Shown here one piece after another: positions 1 to 6,492 of a stretch of 8,482 nt of DNA. The translations under genes were made by a program, and so were the position numbers. The number at the start of each line of letters is the position of its first letter. The stretch's first letter is position 1. The notes beneath the pieces are model-generated. The model did not search any database and had not been told where the DNA came from. It saw nothing but the letters and a program-made list of their open reading frames with translations. Source of the stretch: Planctomycetota bacterium (lineage in GTDB: Bacteria > Planctomycetota > Planctomycetia > Pirellulales > Pirellulaceae); NCBI GenBank assembly GCA_023417165.1, contig JAEZGD010000121.1, positions 1 through 8,482 of the forward strand, given 5' to 3'.

Positions 1-860
1 CGCCGGTGCAGATCGCGCAAGAGACCGCTTCGAGCGATGGTCGGACGCGTAAGTTTCTGCTGCAATTGGCGGATGGGCAGCAGATCGAAACGGTCTTGAT
101 GCGCTTTCGCGATCGGCTGACCGCTTGCGTCAGTTCGCAAGCGGGCTGCGCGTATGGCTGTGTCTTTTGTGCGACCGGGAAAATGGGTTTTCGACGCCAT
201 TTAAAGGCGTCGGAAATCGTCGCCCAGGCGGTGTTCGCCAATCGCTTGCAGAGCCATCACCCAGGCTTCGCGCCCACGCGTTTGGGCAATGTCGTGCTGA
301 TGGGCATGGGCGAGCCGTTGCACAACTACGACGCGGTCATGCAGGCGCTCGCCATTCTGCACGATGACGCTGGTCTGTCGATTGCGGCCAAGCGGCTGAC
401 GCTGAGCACGGTCGGCATTGTGCCTGGCATCATCAGGCTCGCCGATGAACGGCAACCGTATTCGCTGGCGGTTTCGTTGCATGCAGCCACGCAAGACGAA
501 CGCGCAGCGCTGCTACCGGTAGCGCGGACGTGGCCATTGGTTGAACTCATCGAAGCGTGTCGCTATTACACGCAGAAGCTCGATCGCAAAATTTTCTTTG
601 AGTGGACGCTGATCGCCGGGGCGAATGACTCGGCCGCCAGCGCGCATACGCTGGGGCGATTGCTAAGCGATCTGCCGGCGCAGGTGAACTTGATTCCGCT
701 GAATCCGACGAACGGCTACGACGGAGCGCCGGGAGAGTTGCCGGCAATTTCGCGGTTTCAGGCGATTCTGCAAGAGCATGGTTTGCCGAGTACGGTGCGG
801 CAACGCCGCGGCATCGATATCGCCGCGGGTTGTGGACAACTGGCGGTTAGCGGCGCTTAG
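1..860 (+). CDS. rlmN: RlmN-type radical SAM 23S rRNA (A2503-C2) methyltransferase, 5' end missing
   Basis: The family uses a 4Fe-4S cluster and S-adenosylmethionine to methylate C2 of an adenine in 23S rRNA (A2503 in E. coli numbering) and, in some bacteria, A37 of tRNAs. It acts in the cytoplasm and affects decoding fidelity. The frame is open to the left edge. Counting from the GTG at position 6, the cluster motif is C48, C52 and C55 (GCAYGCVFCATGKMGF). C41, in ACVSS, and C276, in RRGIDIAAGCGQL, match the two catalytic cysteines of the ping-pong mechanism. The SAM-contacting GMGEP is at 100-104 and LSTVGIVPGI at 133-142. Comparison with E. coli RlmN (C118, C125, C355) suggests about 75 N-terminal residues lie upstream, so the GTG at 6 is internal and not the start. 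AGCGQL replaces the commoner AACGQL, a variant I recall from other phyla. Cfr is less likely given the LIPLNPTNG stretch. The 3' end overlaps the convergent HEAT-repeat gene. Confidence 0.94.
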   Translation, partial: PVQIAQETASSDGRTRKFLLQLADGQQIETVLMRFRDRLTACVSSQAGCAYGCVFCATGKMGFRRHLKASEIVAQAVFANRLQSHHPGFAPTRLGNVVLMGMGEPLHNYDAVMQALAILHDDAGLSIAAKRLTLSTVGIVPGIIRLADERQPYSLAVSLHAATQDERAALLPVARTWPLVELIEACRYYTQKLDRKIFFEWTLIAGANDSAASAHTLGRLLSDLPAQVNLIPLNPTNGYDGAPGELPAISRFQAILQEHGLPSTVRQRRGIDIAAGCGQLAVSGA

Positions 861-1998
861 CACGATTGCGCGGTCGCTCGGACTCGATCTTTTGCAAAGC
901 TTCGGTCGCGCTTTCGCGCACGCGCGGCTTTTTATCGTCGGTCGCGCGCACCAGAGCCGGTTTGGCCGCGCTTGCATTCGTACCCATATAGCCCAGATAG
1001 TTCGCGGCATAGCTGCGAATATTCTCACTGGGATCATCCGTCAGGGCATTGGTCAGCGCGGTAACAATGCGCGCTAGTTCGGGATCGTCGGGTTTCAAGT
1101 CTTGTCCCAGATGCCCCAGTGCGATCACCGAGTTGCTGCGCACGCCTGCGTATTTATCATCGGTCATCGTCCGCAGCAGCGCAGGCAAGACGTTGGGACT
1201 ATTGAAGCCGATGCGCCACAGGATCAGCGGCGCTTGCGAACGCACGCTCTCGTCGGTGTCGTCCAGGACTTCGATCAACGTCGTATCGAGCGAAGGAGGG
1301 AGCGCGACGCCTGAGGTGATGCTCCACGCATATAACACGTCCATTGCCAGTTGGCGAATGCGAGGATCTTTATCTTTCAGTAATCCGGCGACGAACCTTG
1401 CATGTTGCACGCCGCTTTCTCGGATCGCGTACCAGACCGGAAAGTTGGCCGAGCGATCGGGATCGGAGCGGACGCTTTCAACGAGTTGCGGAAAGACGCT
1501 GGGTCCCATCTGTTTGAGCACCAGCCCCACGGCTTGGTAGTCGTTCGCGCCGCGGCGTTCGAACTCCTCTAGCAGCGGTTGAATGAGCGGCTCGCCGACC
1601 GCGGCCAGTTGCGGAGTGAGCGTCACGTCGACGCCTGACTCGCGCCGCTTCTCGCTTGGTGACGGCGTGAAGAACCGCCGCACCAGATCGGCGATGCGCT
1701 GTTGCTCTGCGGTCAACGGTGCAGCACCAGGCGGCGGGACGGAAAACTCAATCTGGGCGATGTCGCGTTCGGCAAAGGTGATGCGTTTGCTTTGGTGCTG
1801 TAGCCAGTATTCGCCATCGTCAAAGCGTTCGAGCTCGCCTTGGCGTTGTTCGCCGTTGGTGAGCGTCACGGTAACCTGCGGGCGGCGCGGTGGTGAGGAT
1901 GGTTCGTCCGCCACGGCCATTCGAGCGGCAGCAGCGCTACCGAGCGCGAACAGGACGAACACCGCGCGCCAAAGGACATCGGTAAATGGCCCAGCCAT
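847..1998 (-). CDS. secreted HEAT-repeat protein with N-terminal small beta-barrel-like domain
   Basis: A 383-residue protein of unknown specific role, probably an extracytoplasmic protein-binding scaffold. Residues 1-30 look like a signal peptide: a hydrophobic core LWRAVFVLFALGSAAAA followed by AVADEP, with cleavage likely near A30. Residues 41-86 (VTLTNGEQRQGELERFDD...ITFAERDIAQIEF) look like a short SH3/LSm-like strand-rich module of the kind often seen at the start of planctomycete secreted proteins. From about residue 130 to 372 there are roughly six HEAT-type helical pairs, with typical signatures such as KDPRIRQLAMDVL (210-222), DESVRSQAPLILWRIG (249-264), YAGVRSNSVIALGHLG (283-298), ENIRSYAANYLGYMG (325-339) and KPRVRESATEALQKI (357-371). 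The C-terminus is very basic (RPRNRAKRR). The ATG is supported by AAGGG at 2006-2010 with a 7-base spacer. The gene is transcribed divergently from the beta-helix gene and ends tail-to-tail inside rlmN. Ligand or partner cannot be read from the sequence. Confidence 0.86.
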   Translation of the reverse strand: MAGPFTDVLWRAVFVLFALGSAAAARMAVADEPSSPPRRPQVTVTLTNGEQRQGELERFDDGEYWLQHQSKRITFAERDIAQIEFSVPPPGAAPLTAEQQRIADLVRRFFTPSPSEKRRESGVDVTLTPQLAAVGEPLIQPLLEEFERRGANDYQAVGLVLKQMGPSVFPQLVESVRSDPDRSANFPVWYAIRESGVQHARFVAGLLKDKDPRIRQLAMDVLYAWSITSGVALPPSLDTTLIEVLDDTDESVRSQAPLILWRIGFNSPNVLPALLRTMTDDKYAGVRSNSVIALGHLGQDLKPDDPELARIVTALTNALTDDPSENIRSYAANYLGYMGTNASAAKPALVRATDDKKPRVRESATEALQKIESERPRNRAKRR

Positions 1999-2240
1999 GG
2001 TGGAACCCTTGTGCAGGCTTGTCGGCGAATCGCCTCTGAGAGCTAGGACGCTCGGGGTGGGTGATTCGTTCCCGATTAGGCCGCAGATACCGATGCGAAC
2101 GATTTTGACGGTCGCGCCGCCCGGTAGGATCCAGGGGCCGCAGCGGTGGGGACCAGCGTCACTATCGCAGACGGTGCTAGACTTGACGGTCCCCTGGGAC
2201 GTTATCGATCGAACTGATTCCCGATTTTGCGAGCCCCATC
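1999..2240. promoter_or_regulatory. divergent intergenic region between HEAT-repeat and beta-helix genes
   Basis: This gap must carry the promoters for two divergent genes. On the plus strand a TTGACGGTC 9-mer occurs twice, at 2105-2113 and 2183-2191; both begin with a good -35-like TTGACG. The second runs into an inverted repeat GTCCC-CT-GGGAC at 2189-2200, which would lie between a -35 and a -10 if that promoter is used. No -10 hexamer fits well: TAGGAT at 2125-2130 has a 14-base spacer, and the region after 2200 offers only weak matches. A perfect odd palindrome GGCGA-A-TCGCC sits at 2024-2034 in the probable leader of the HEAT gene. I see no small gene here. Confidence 0.35.
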
Positions 2241-3134
2241 ATGCGCATTTATGCTTCGCTCTTAATCGTACTTGCGAGCGCGACCACGGCGGCAGCGCGC
2301 GACTGGTATGTCGATAACGTGGCGGGCGACGACATGAAGTCGGGCGCCACTGCGGGAACGACCGGGATCGTCGATGGCCCCGTCCGCACGATCGCCAAGG
2401 CGTTGCGCCATGCCGACCGCATGGACCGCATTATCTTGGCGAACACAGGCGAGCCGTATCGCGAGAGCATCTCGCTGGTGGGACGGCACAGTGGTACCGC
2501 AGATCATCCGTTTACGATTGTCGGCAACGGCGCGATTTTAGATGGTCAGTTGCCGGTGCCGGACGAAGCGTGGGAGTTTCATCGCGACGATGTCTTTACC
2601 TTCCAGCCGCGGCGACTCTCGGCGGCGCAACAGTTGTTTTTCGAAGGACGACCGCTGGTGCGTGGCCCTGGACCGACGGCCGACAGCCGCTTGCCGCAAC
2701 TCGGCGAGAAAGAGTGGCGCTACTATGGCGAGCGGATTCAGTTTCGCCCGGAGAAGAATCGCCTGCCGCAATCGTATGGGCTGACGTATGCGGCCGCGCC
2801 CGTCGGCATCACGTTGTACCAGGTCATCAACGTGCGGATCGAAGATGTGATCGTGCAGGGCTATCAGCTCGATGGCATCAATGCCCACGATAGCGCGTTT
2901 GGCGTGCGATTGGTGGGCATCACCGCTCGCGGCAACGGTCGCAGCGGCATCTCGATTGGCGGTGCGTCTCAGGCGACTTTGGAAGGCTGCCTGGTGGGCG
3001 ATAACGGCCTGGCTCAGGTGCGGACCGAAGGTTGGTCGCACACCCAGATCATTAATTGCACGTTGCTCGAAAAGACCGCGCCGGCGCTCGACAAGACCGA
3101 GCACAGCCAGGTGAAGGAAATCGAGATCGAGTAA
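2241..3134 (+). CDS. secreted right-handed parallel beta-helix repeat protein
   Basis: A 297-residue protein with a typical signal peptide (MRIYASLLIVLASATTAAA, cleavage likely just before RDWYVDN), so it is exported. The mature N-terminus YVDNVAGDD, then GPVRTIAKALRHADRMDRIILANTGEPYRESISL (47-79), is the cap and first coils of a pectate-lyase-like or DUF1565-type beta-helix. FTIVGNGAILDG follows at 91-102. The middle (105-180) is less repetitive. Residues 189-275 show regular PbH1-type coils: ITLYQVINVRIEDVIVQGY, DGINAHDSAFGVRLVGITARGNGRSGISIGGAS, ATLEGCLVGDNG and TQIINCTLLEKT. The fold usually binds or cleaves polysaccharides, but I see no convincing catalytic residues, so substrate and enzymatic activity are open. 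It is small for its class, with few C-terminal coils. There is no clear Shine-Dalgarno sequence before ATG 2241, which is common in this phylum. Its stop is 4 bases from the end of the convergent cysteine-rich gene. Confidence 0.87.
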   Translation: MRIYASLLIVLASATTAAARDWYVDNVAGDDMKSGATAGTTGIVDGPVRTIAKALRHADRMDRIILANTGEPYRESISLVGRHSGTADHPFTIVGNGAILDGQLPVPDEAWEFHRDDVFTFQPRRLSAAQQLFFEGRPLVRGPGPTADSRLPQLGEKEWRYYGERIQFRPEKNRLPQSYGLTYAAAPVGITLYQVINVRIEDVIVQGYQLDGINAHDSAFGVRLVGITARGNGRSGISIGGASQATLEGCLVGDNGLAQVRTEGWSHTQIINCTLLEKTAPALDKTEHSQVKEIEIE

Positions 3135-3138
3135 CCGA

Positions 3139-3897
3139 CTAGCGACGCACGCCGGTGCCGACAGGAGCCGCTTCGCTGGTGGCCGGGGTAAAACGCGTGG
3201 CGCGTGTCGCCTTCGAATAGGTCTTGCCTTGCGGCTGGTTGTAGCTGACGCGGCGCGTGGCGGGCGTGGGATGGTGAGCCCCAGGCCGGCGAGCGTGCGT
3301 GGGCACACCTTCAATGGTTTCTGGCATGGGCGTCGGCACCATGTCCATCGTTTCCATCGACGACGGCGCGTAATCCTGCGAATGGCTGTGACCACACGAA
3401 GTGCAGCCCGGCGAGCCGCAATCGCTGGCTTCAAAGCCGCAGCTTGGGTCGCAGTTGCTACCGCAGCGATGACGAGCGCCTAACCACCAGCGCGGCGGAC
3501 AATGACGCGGGCCAACAAACCCGCCATAGTTGTCGCACGGATCGCAGGCTTCCGGTGGATCGTTGATCCACTCGTCAAAGTAGAATTCGCCGCAACCGCT
3601 GCTGCAATGAATGGCGTTCCACAAACGCTTCAGCGGATTGAAGTGGCACAAGTTGCGCGGACCACACGTGCCACAGGCTGGTTCGCTGCACGCGCCCGTC
3701 GCGCAGCCATCGTCGCAGCCCGTTTCGCAGCCGCCTGAGGCGCAAGCGCCGCTCGCGCAACCGGAGCCCATGTTACGCCCCCACATGGCGGGCCGCTGAC
3801 AGTCGCCGTGATAGTAGCGATCCATACAGCAGCAACCGCTGCTTAGCGCGGCCAGCGCCAACGTGGTCATCGTGACACACACCAGGCGAAGGTTCAT
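3139..3897 (-). CDS. cysteine-rich lipoprotein-like envelope protein of a planctomycete type
   Basis: A 252-residue protein of unknown function. The frame is open upstream to a codon at 4041, but I place the start at ATG 3897. There AGGAAG (3904-3909) lies 6 bases upstream and the protein opens directly with an export signal, MNLRLVCVTMTTLALAALSSGC. C22 after LSSG could be a lipidated cysteine, although serine at -3 is not ideal for a lipobox. Twenty-four cysteines lie between residues 22 and 168. First comes a Gly/Ala/Ser-Cys stretch at 47-78 (GCASGACASGGCETGCDDGC). Then a more conserved-looking core at 79-133 has NPLKRLWNAIHCSSGCGEFYFDEW and DPPEACDPCDNYGGFVGPRHCPP, and a second Cys cluster spans 145-168. 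Residues 175-252 are cysteine-free, low-complexity, rich in Pro/Thr/Met/His, then strongly basic. I recall the GCGE-Y-EW-DPP-CDPCD core from planctomycete signal-peptide proteins of unknown role. Disulfide-linked envelope material or metal binding are both possible and neither is shown. Confidence 0.8.
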   Translation of the reverse strand: MNLRLVCVTMTTLALAALSSGCCCMDRYYHGDCQRPAMWGRNMGSGCASGACASGGCETGCDDGCATGACSEPACGTCGPRNLCHFNPLKRLWNAIHCSSGCGEFYFDEWINDPPEACDPCDNYGGFVGPRHCPPRWWLGARHRCGSNCDPSCGFEASDCGSPGCTSCGHSHSQDYAPSSMETMDMVPTPMPETIEGVPTHARRPGAHHPTPATRRVSYNQPQGKTYSKATRATRFTPATSEAAPVGTGVRR

Positions 3898-3903
3898 GAG
3901 CGA

Positions 3904-3909
3904 CTTCCT
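3904..3909 (-). promoter_or_regulatory. ribosome binding site deciding the start of the cysteine-rich gene
   Basis: On the minus strand the sequence reads AGGAAG followed by 6 bases and ATG at 3897. It decides between this start and the upstream in-frame codon at 4041, which would add 48 residues before the signal peptide and has no comparable site. Confidence 0.7.
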
Positions 3910-3961
3910 GTGAAGAGTGCAGCCTACGGACATAACCTGAAGATCGGCCGCAAACCCGGTG

Positions 3962-3988
3962 AAATCGAGAAAATCGCTGCAATCGACA
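3962..3988. repeat. three tandem 9-base direct repeats in a divergent promoter region
   Basis: Three consecutive 9-mers, AAATCGAGA, AAATCGCTG and CAATCGACA, share an AATCG core at exact 9-base spacing (3963, 3972, 3981). They sit between the start of the cysteine-rich gene (minus) and the acyl-CoA synthetase (plus), and a perfect TTGACA follows at 3993-3998. Such phased half-sites can be regulator-binding sites. No factor can be named, and a three-copy 5-mer could be chance. Confidence 0.35.
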
Positions 3989-4031
3989 AAGTTTGACACT
4001 GCTAGCGGTGCAGCGCTGGCAGTGGGTTCGG

Positions 4032-4037
4032 TAGAAT
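4032..4037 (+). promoter_or_regulatory. possible -10 element upstream of the acyl-CoA synthetase
   Basis: TAGAAT matches the TATAAT consensus at 5 of 6 positions. The sequence 16-18 bases upstream is a poor -35, and the perfect TTGACA at 3993-3998 is too far away (33-base gap). If used, transcription would start near 4044, leaving about 70 bases of leader before ATG 4114 and making the GTG at 4045 essentially leaderless. Confidence 0.27.
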
Positions 4038-4113
4038 CCAACCTGTGCCGAAAGCCCGGCCGGTTTTTGGCGATTGGCAGCTTCTGCGACCACCCACCGT
4101 CCTTGGCACTTTC

Positions 4114-5766
4114 ATGACACTACAGCCCATTGCACACGCCAAAACGTTGGCGGAGCTGTTGCTGGAACGCTTGACGCGCGGCGGCGAAGCGCTCGCGCTG
4201 CACGAGTCGCGCGCCGATGGCACGTATATCACGCGCAACTGGAGCGAGTTGCGCGATGATGTGGCGGCGATGGTCTGCGTGCTGCAAGATTTAAACGTGG
4301 CGCCGGGCGCGTGCGTCGCGCAACTTTCTGAGAATCGCTATGAGTGGGTGCTCGTCGATTTCGCTTGCCTGTTGTTGCAAGCGGTGCACGTGCCGCTACA
4401 TGCGAGCCTATCCGGCTGGCAAGCGGTTGAGCAGATCACGCACAGCGGCGCGCAGTTGGTGTTTGCTTCGACCGAAGCGCAAGCCGCCAAACTCGCACAG
4501 GTGAAAGAGCGCTGGCCGAGCGGCGTACGCTTTATCAGTCATGAGCCATGCAGCGGTTTGCTGGGCGACGACTGGCAGGGACAAACCGATCAATTGCTGC
4601 GCAGTGTGGCTGGCAGCCGCGCGCGGGAAGCCTTTCCGCCGCGGCGTACGATCGACGAATCGACGCTGGCTACGATCTTGTATACCTCGGGCACCACGGG
4701 CCAGCCTAAAGGCGTGATGCTGACGCATGGCAATCTATGCAGTAATGCGGTGGCCGCAACGATGGCTTTCGGACCGCAAATCAACGAGGTGAAGCTAGGC
4801 TTCCTGCCACTCAGTCACATCTTTGCACGCACGTGCGACTTGTATTCGTGGCTGGTGCGCGGTGGCGAGTTGGTGCTATCTGCGGGGCGTGACCATGTGC
4901 TGGCTGAGTGCGCGCGCTTTCAGCCAACGGTGCTTAACGGCGTGCCCTATTTCTTCGAAAAAATCTATCGTTCGCTATGCGAGAAGCAGTTGCACGAAGC
5001 GCCTGGTATCTTGCAAAAAGTGCTGGGCGGGCACATCCGTTACTGCAACAGCGGCGGCGCCGCACTGCCGCTGCATGTGTTTGATTACTATCACGCCCAA
5101 GGCGTGCCACTGCTGGAAGGCTATGGTCTCAGCGAAACGTCGCCCGTGATTACGCTCTCGACGCCGGACGCCTTCAAACGCGGTTCGTGTGGACAGCCAG
5201 TGACGGGCGTCGAAGTCAGCATCGCCGCCGATCAAGAGATCCTGACGCGGGGACCGCATGTGATGCACGGCTATTTTCAAATGCCGGAAGCGACGCAAGA
5301 TGTGCTCGCGAGCGGCTGGCTGAAGACAGGCGATCTTGGTTATCTCGATACCGAAGGCTTTCTATTCATCAACGGCCGCAAGAAAGAACTGATTGTGCTT
5401 TCGAGCGGCAAGAACATCGCGCCGGTTTATCTCGAGGGCCTGCTGATGCGCAATCCCGCCATCGCCCAGGCGATGGTGGTGGGGGATGGACACAGTTATC
5501 TGGTGGCGTTAGTCGTGCCTCACCAGTTGGCGGATGCCGCTGCAGGCGAAGCCGCAGTGGCCCGCTATCAGCGCATGGTGGACGACGCGCTGGCCGAATG
5601 TTCGCATCATGAGCAAATTCGCCGCATCACGTTGCTGTCGCAGCCCTTCTCGATTGAGCGTGACGAGTTGACGCCGAAGCTTAGTCTGCGGCGGTCAATC
5701 ATTGCTCAGCACTATGCTGCCGAAATCGACGCGATGTACGCGGCCGATCAGGCCGAATGCGATTAG
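4114..5766 (+). CDS. long-chain fatty acid--CoA ligase (AMP-forming acyl-CoA synthetase)
   Basis: This enzyme activates fatty acids with ATP to an acyl-AMP, then transfers the acyl group to coenzyme A. The product feeds lipid synthesis or beta-oxidation. It is cytoplasmic or peripheral to the inner membrane. Numbering from ATG 4114 gives 550 residues. The phosphate-binding A3 motif LYTSGTTGQPKGVM is at 189-202, GYGLSETSP at 336-344 (A5), GWLKTGDLGY at 401-410 (A7) and INGRKKELIVLSSGKNIAP at 419-437 (A8 hinge). LTPKLSLRRSII (519-530) carries the catalytic lysine K522. The hinge and C-terminal motifs fit the long-chain FAA1-like branch (COG1022), at the short end of its roughly 600-residue range. 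An in-frame GTG at 4045 would add 23 residues (MPKARPVFGDW...). I prefer ATG 4114 because TLAELLLERLTRGGEALAL directly after it matches the usual N-terminus. Neither start has a Shine-Dalgarno sequence. Exact chain-length preference cannot be read. Confidence 0.94.
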   Translation: MTLQPIAHAKTLAELLLERLTRGGEALALHESRADGTYITRNWSELRDDVAAMVCVLQDLNVAPGACVAQLSENRYEWVLVDFACLLLQAVHVPLHASLSGWQAVEQITHSGAQLVFASTEAQAAKLAQVKERWPSGVRFISHEPCSGLLGDDWQGQTDQLLRSVAGSRAREAFPPRRTIDESTLATILYTSGTTGQPKGVMLTHGNLCSNAVAATMAFGPQINEVKLGFLPLSHIFARTCDLYSWLVRGGELVLSAGRDHVLAECARFQPTVLNGVPYFFEKIYRSLCEKQLHEAPGILQKVLGGHIRYCNSGGAALPLHVFDYYHAQGVPLLEGYGLSETSPVITLSTPDAFKRGSCGQPVTGVEVSIAADQEILTRGPHVMHGYFQMPEATQDVLASGWLKTGDLGYLDTEGFLFINGRKKELIVLSSGKNIAPVYLEGLLMRNPAIAQAMVVGDGHSYLVALVVPHQLADAAAGEAAVARYQRMVDDALAECSHHEQIRRITLLSQPFSIERDELTPKLSLRRSIIAQHYAAEIDAMYAADQAECD

Positions 5767-5785
5767 CGCGTCGTCGCGACTGATC

Positions 5786-5815
5786 TTGGTGAGCGACCTG
5801 CTGGTGCTCTATAAT
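5786..5815 (+). promoter_or_regulatory. sigma70-type promoter for the small membrane-anchored protein
   Basis: A perfect TATAAT (5810-5815) stands 18 bases after TTGGTG (5786-5791), a half-matching -35. Transcription would start near 5822, giving a leader of about 36 bases before ATG 5858. It lies in the 91-base gap after the acyl-CoA synthetase, so the downstream gene probably has its own promoter. I see no clear terminator for the upstream gene in this gap. Confidence 0.6.
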
Positions 5816-5857
5816 CGGCACCCTCTCTAATGCTCGCCGCGAAATGGAGTTCGTTGC

Positions 5858-6409
5858 ATGCAGGTTCAACGTTGGTTGTTGAGCGCCGCCTGGCTGGGAC
5901 TAGTGCCTGCGATTCTTGTCGGTTCGCACCTCGTGGTGGGGCGCGGTGCGTCCGCAGGTGCAGATATTGTCGAGAAGACGGGGCGCGAATCGGCCACGGT
6001 CGTCGAGTCGCCTCTGCTGCTGCAAGACAGCCCTGCCCTGCCGCTGACCTCCGCGACGCCGCCAAAAATCGATCCCGATCAGGCGATGCTCGATATTTTG
6101 TCGCTGCGCGCCGGTCAGAGCGATGTTGTGGATCCTGCGGCCGATGCGGAATTTGCCGATGCATTGCGCCGCGTGATCGCTGAAAAGCAGGGCGAGCCGA
6201 CTTTGTTGCCGACTGCGGCCATTGAAGCGGTGTCGCAGTCACAAGAAAGCCCACCTCCGGCGGGTTCGGTGCAGGCATTGCGTCTCGCGGGGGAGCATTT
6301 TGAGGCGCAGGCGGCCGAATTGGAGGCTCGCGAAGCTTATACAGAAGCGGATGCTGCGCGCCAGACGGCTGCAGCTTTGCGATTGGAAGTGCGAAAGCTA
6401 ACCCGCTAA
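5858..6409 (+). CDS. small membrane-anchored or secreted protein of unknown function, planctomycete-like
   Basis: A 183-residue protein I cannot name. ATG 5858 is preceded by TGGAG at 5845-5849 with an 8-base spacer and by a good promoter. Residues 5-27 (RWLLSAAWLGLVPAILVGSHLVV) form a hydrophobic segment that could be an uncleaved anchor or a signal peptide, putting the rest outside the cytoplasm. Residues 30-140 are rich in Ala, Pro, Ser and acidic residues and are probably largely disordered, with a helical stretch DAEFADALRRVIAEKQ at 96-111. The C-terminal 46 residues (138-183: VQALRLAGEHFEAQAAELEA, then YTEADAARQTAAALRLEVRK) are amphipathic helix or coiled coil. I recall similar LR..A..LE...Y.EAD.LR..A..LR endings in other planctomycete hypothetical proteins. 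It sits 238 bases before the secretion ATPase on the same strand, but a separate leader lies between, so co-operation is only a possibility. A 232-residue antisense frame looks like a shadow. Confidence 0.74.
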   Translation: MQVQRWLLSAAWLGLVPAILVGSHLVVGRGASAGADIVEKTGRESATVVESPLLLQDSPALPLTSATPPKIDPDQAMLDILSLRAGQSDVVDPAADAEFADALRRVIAEKQGEPTLLPTAAIEAVSQSQESPPPAGSVQALRLAGEHFEAQAAELEAREAYTEADAARQTAAALRLEVRKLTR

Positions 6410-6439
6410 ATTCCGCCCCACCCAACCTCTCCGGTCCGC

Positions 6440-6474
6440 CTTGATTGACAGCCCCCCGCATAATCGATCAAGAT
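6440..6474 (+). promoter_or_regulatory. candidate promoter/operator with inverted repeat upstream of the secretion ATPase
   Basis: A perfect -35 TTGACA (6445-6450) is followed after 18 bases by CAAGAT (6469-6474), only a 3-of-6 match to a -10. Overlapping it is an inverted repeat: CTTGATTGA (6440-6448) pairs with TCGATCAAG (6464-6472), with one G-T pair and a 15-base centre containing C6. CATAAT at 6459-6464 is a better -10 but lacks a -35 at the right distance. Placement as promoter or operator is inference. Confidence 0.35.
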
Positions 6475-6492
6475 GAAGGTGGCGTTATGCAG

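Noticed and set aside
1583..2317. Plus-strand frame of 244 residues antisense to the HEAT-repeat gene
   Set aside because: The minus-strand gene has a signal peptide, HEAT repeats and a ribosome binding site; the antisense frame shows none of these.
2538..3434. Long minus-strand open frame (298 residues) antisense to the beta-helix gene
   Set aside because: It is dominated by Arg, Ala and Pro, has no recognisable domain or signal, and runs across the ends of two well-supported genes; it is a high-GC shadow frame.
3898..4041. Upstream extension of the cysteine-rich protein to a start at 4041
   Set aside because: It would bury the signal peptide 48 residues inside the protein; the ATG at 3897 has a strong AGGAAG site at the right distance.
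5767..5780. Small inverted repeat after the acyl-CoA synthetase stop as a terminator
   Set aside because: The stem is only 4 pairs (GTCG/CGAC at 5770-5780) with no T-run after it.
5763..6461. Minus-strand open frame (232 residues) antisense to the small anchored protein
   Set aside because: It has low-complexity Pro/Arg/Ala composition and no ribosome binding site, while the plus-strand gene has TATAAT, TGGAG and a hydrophobic N-terminus.
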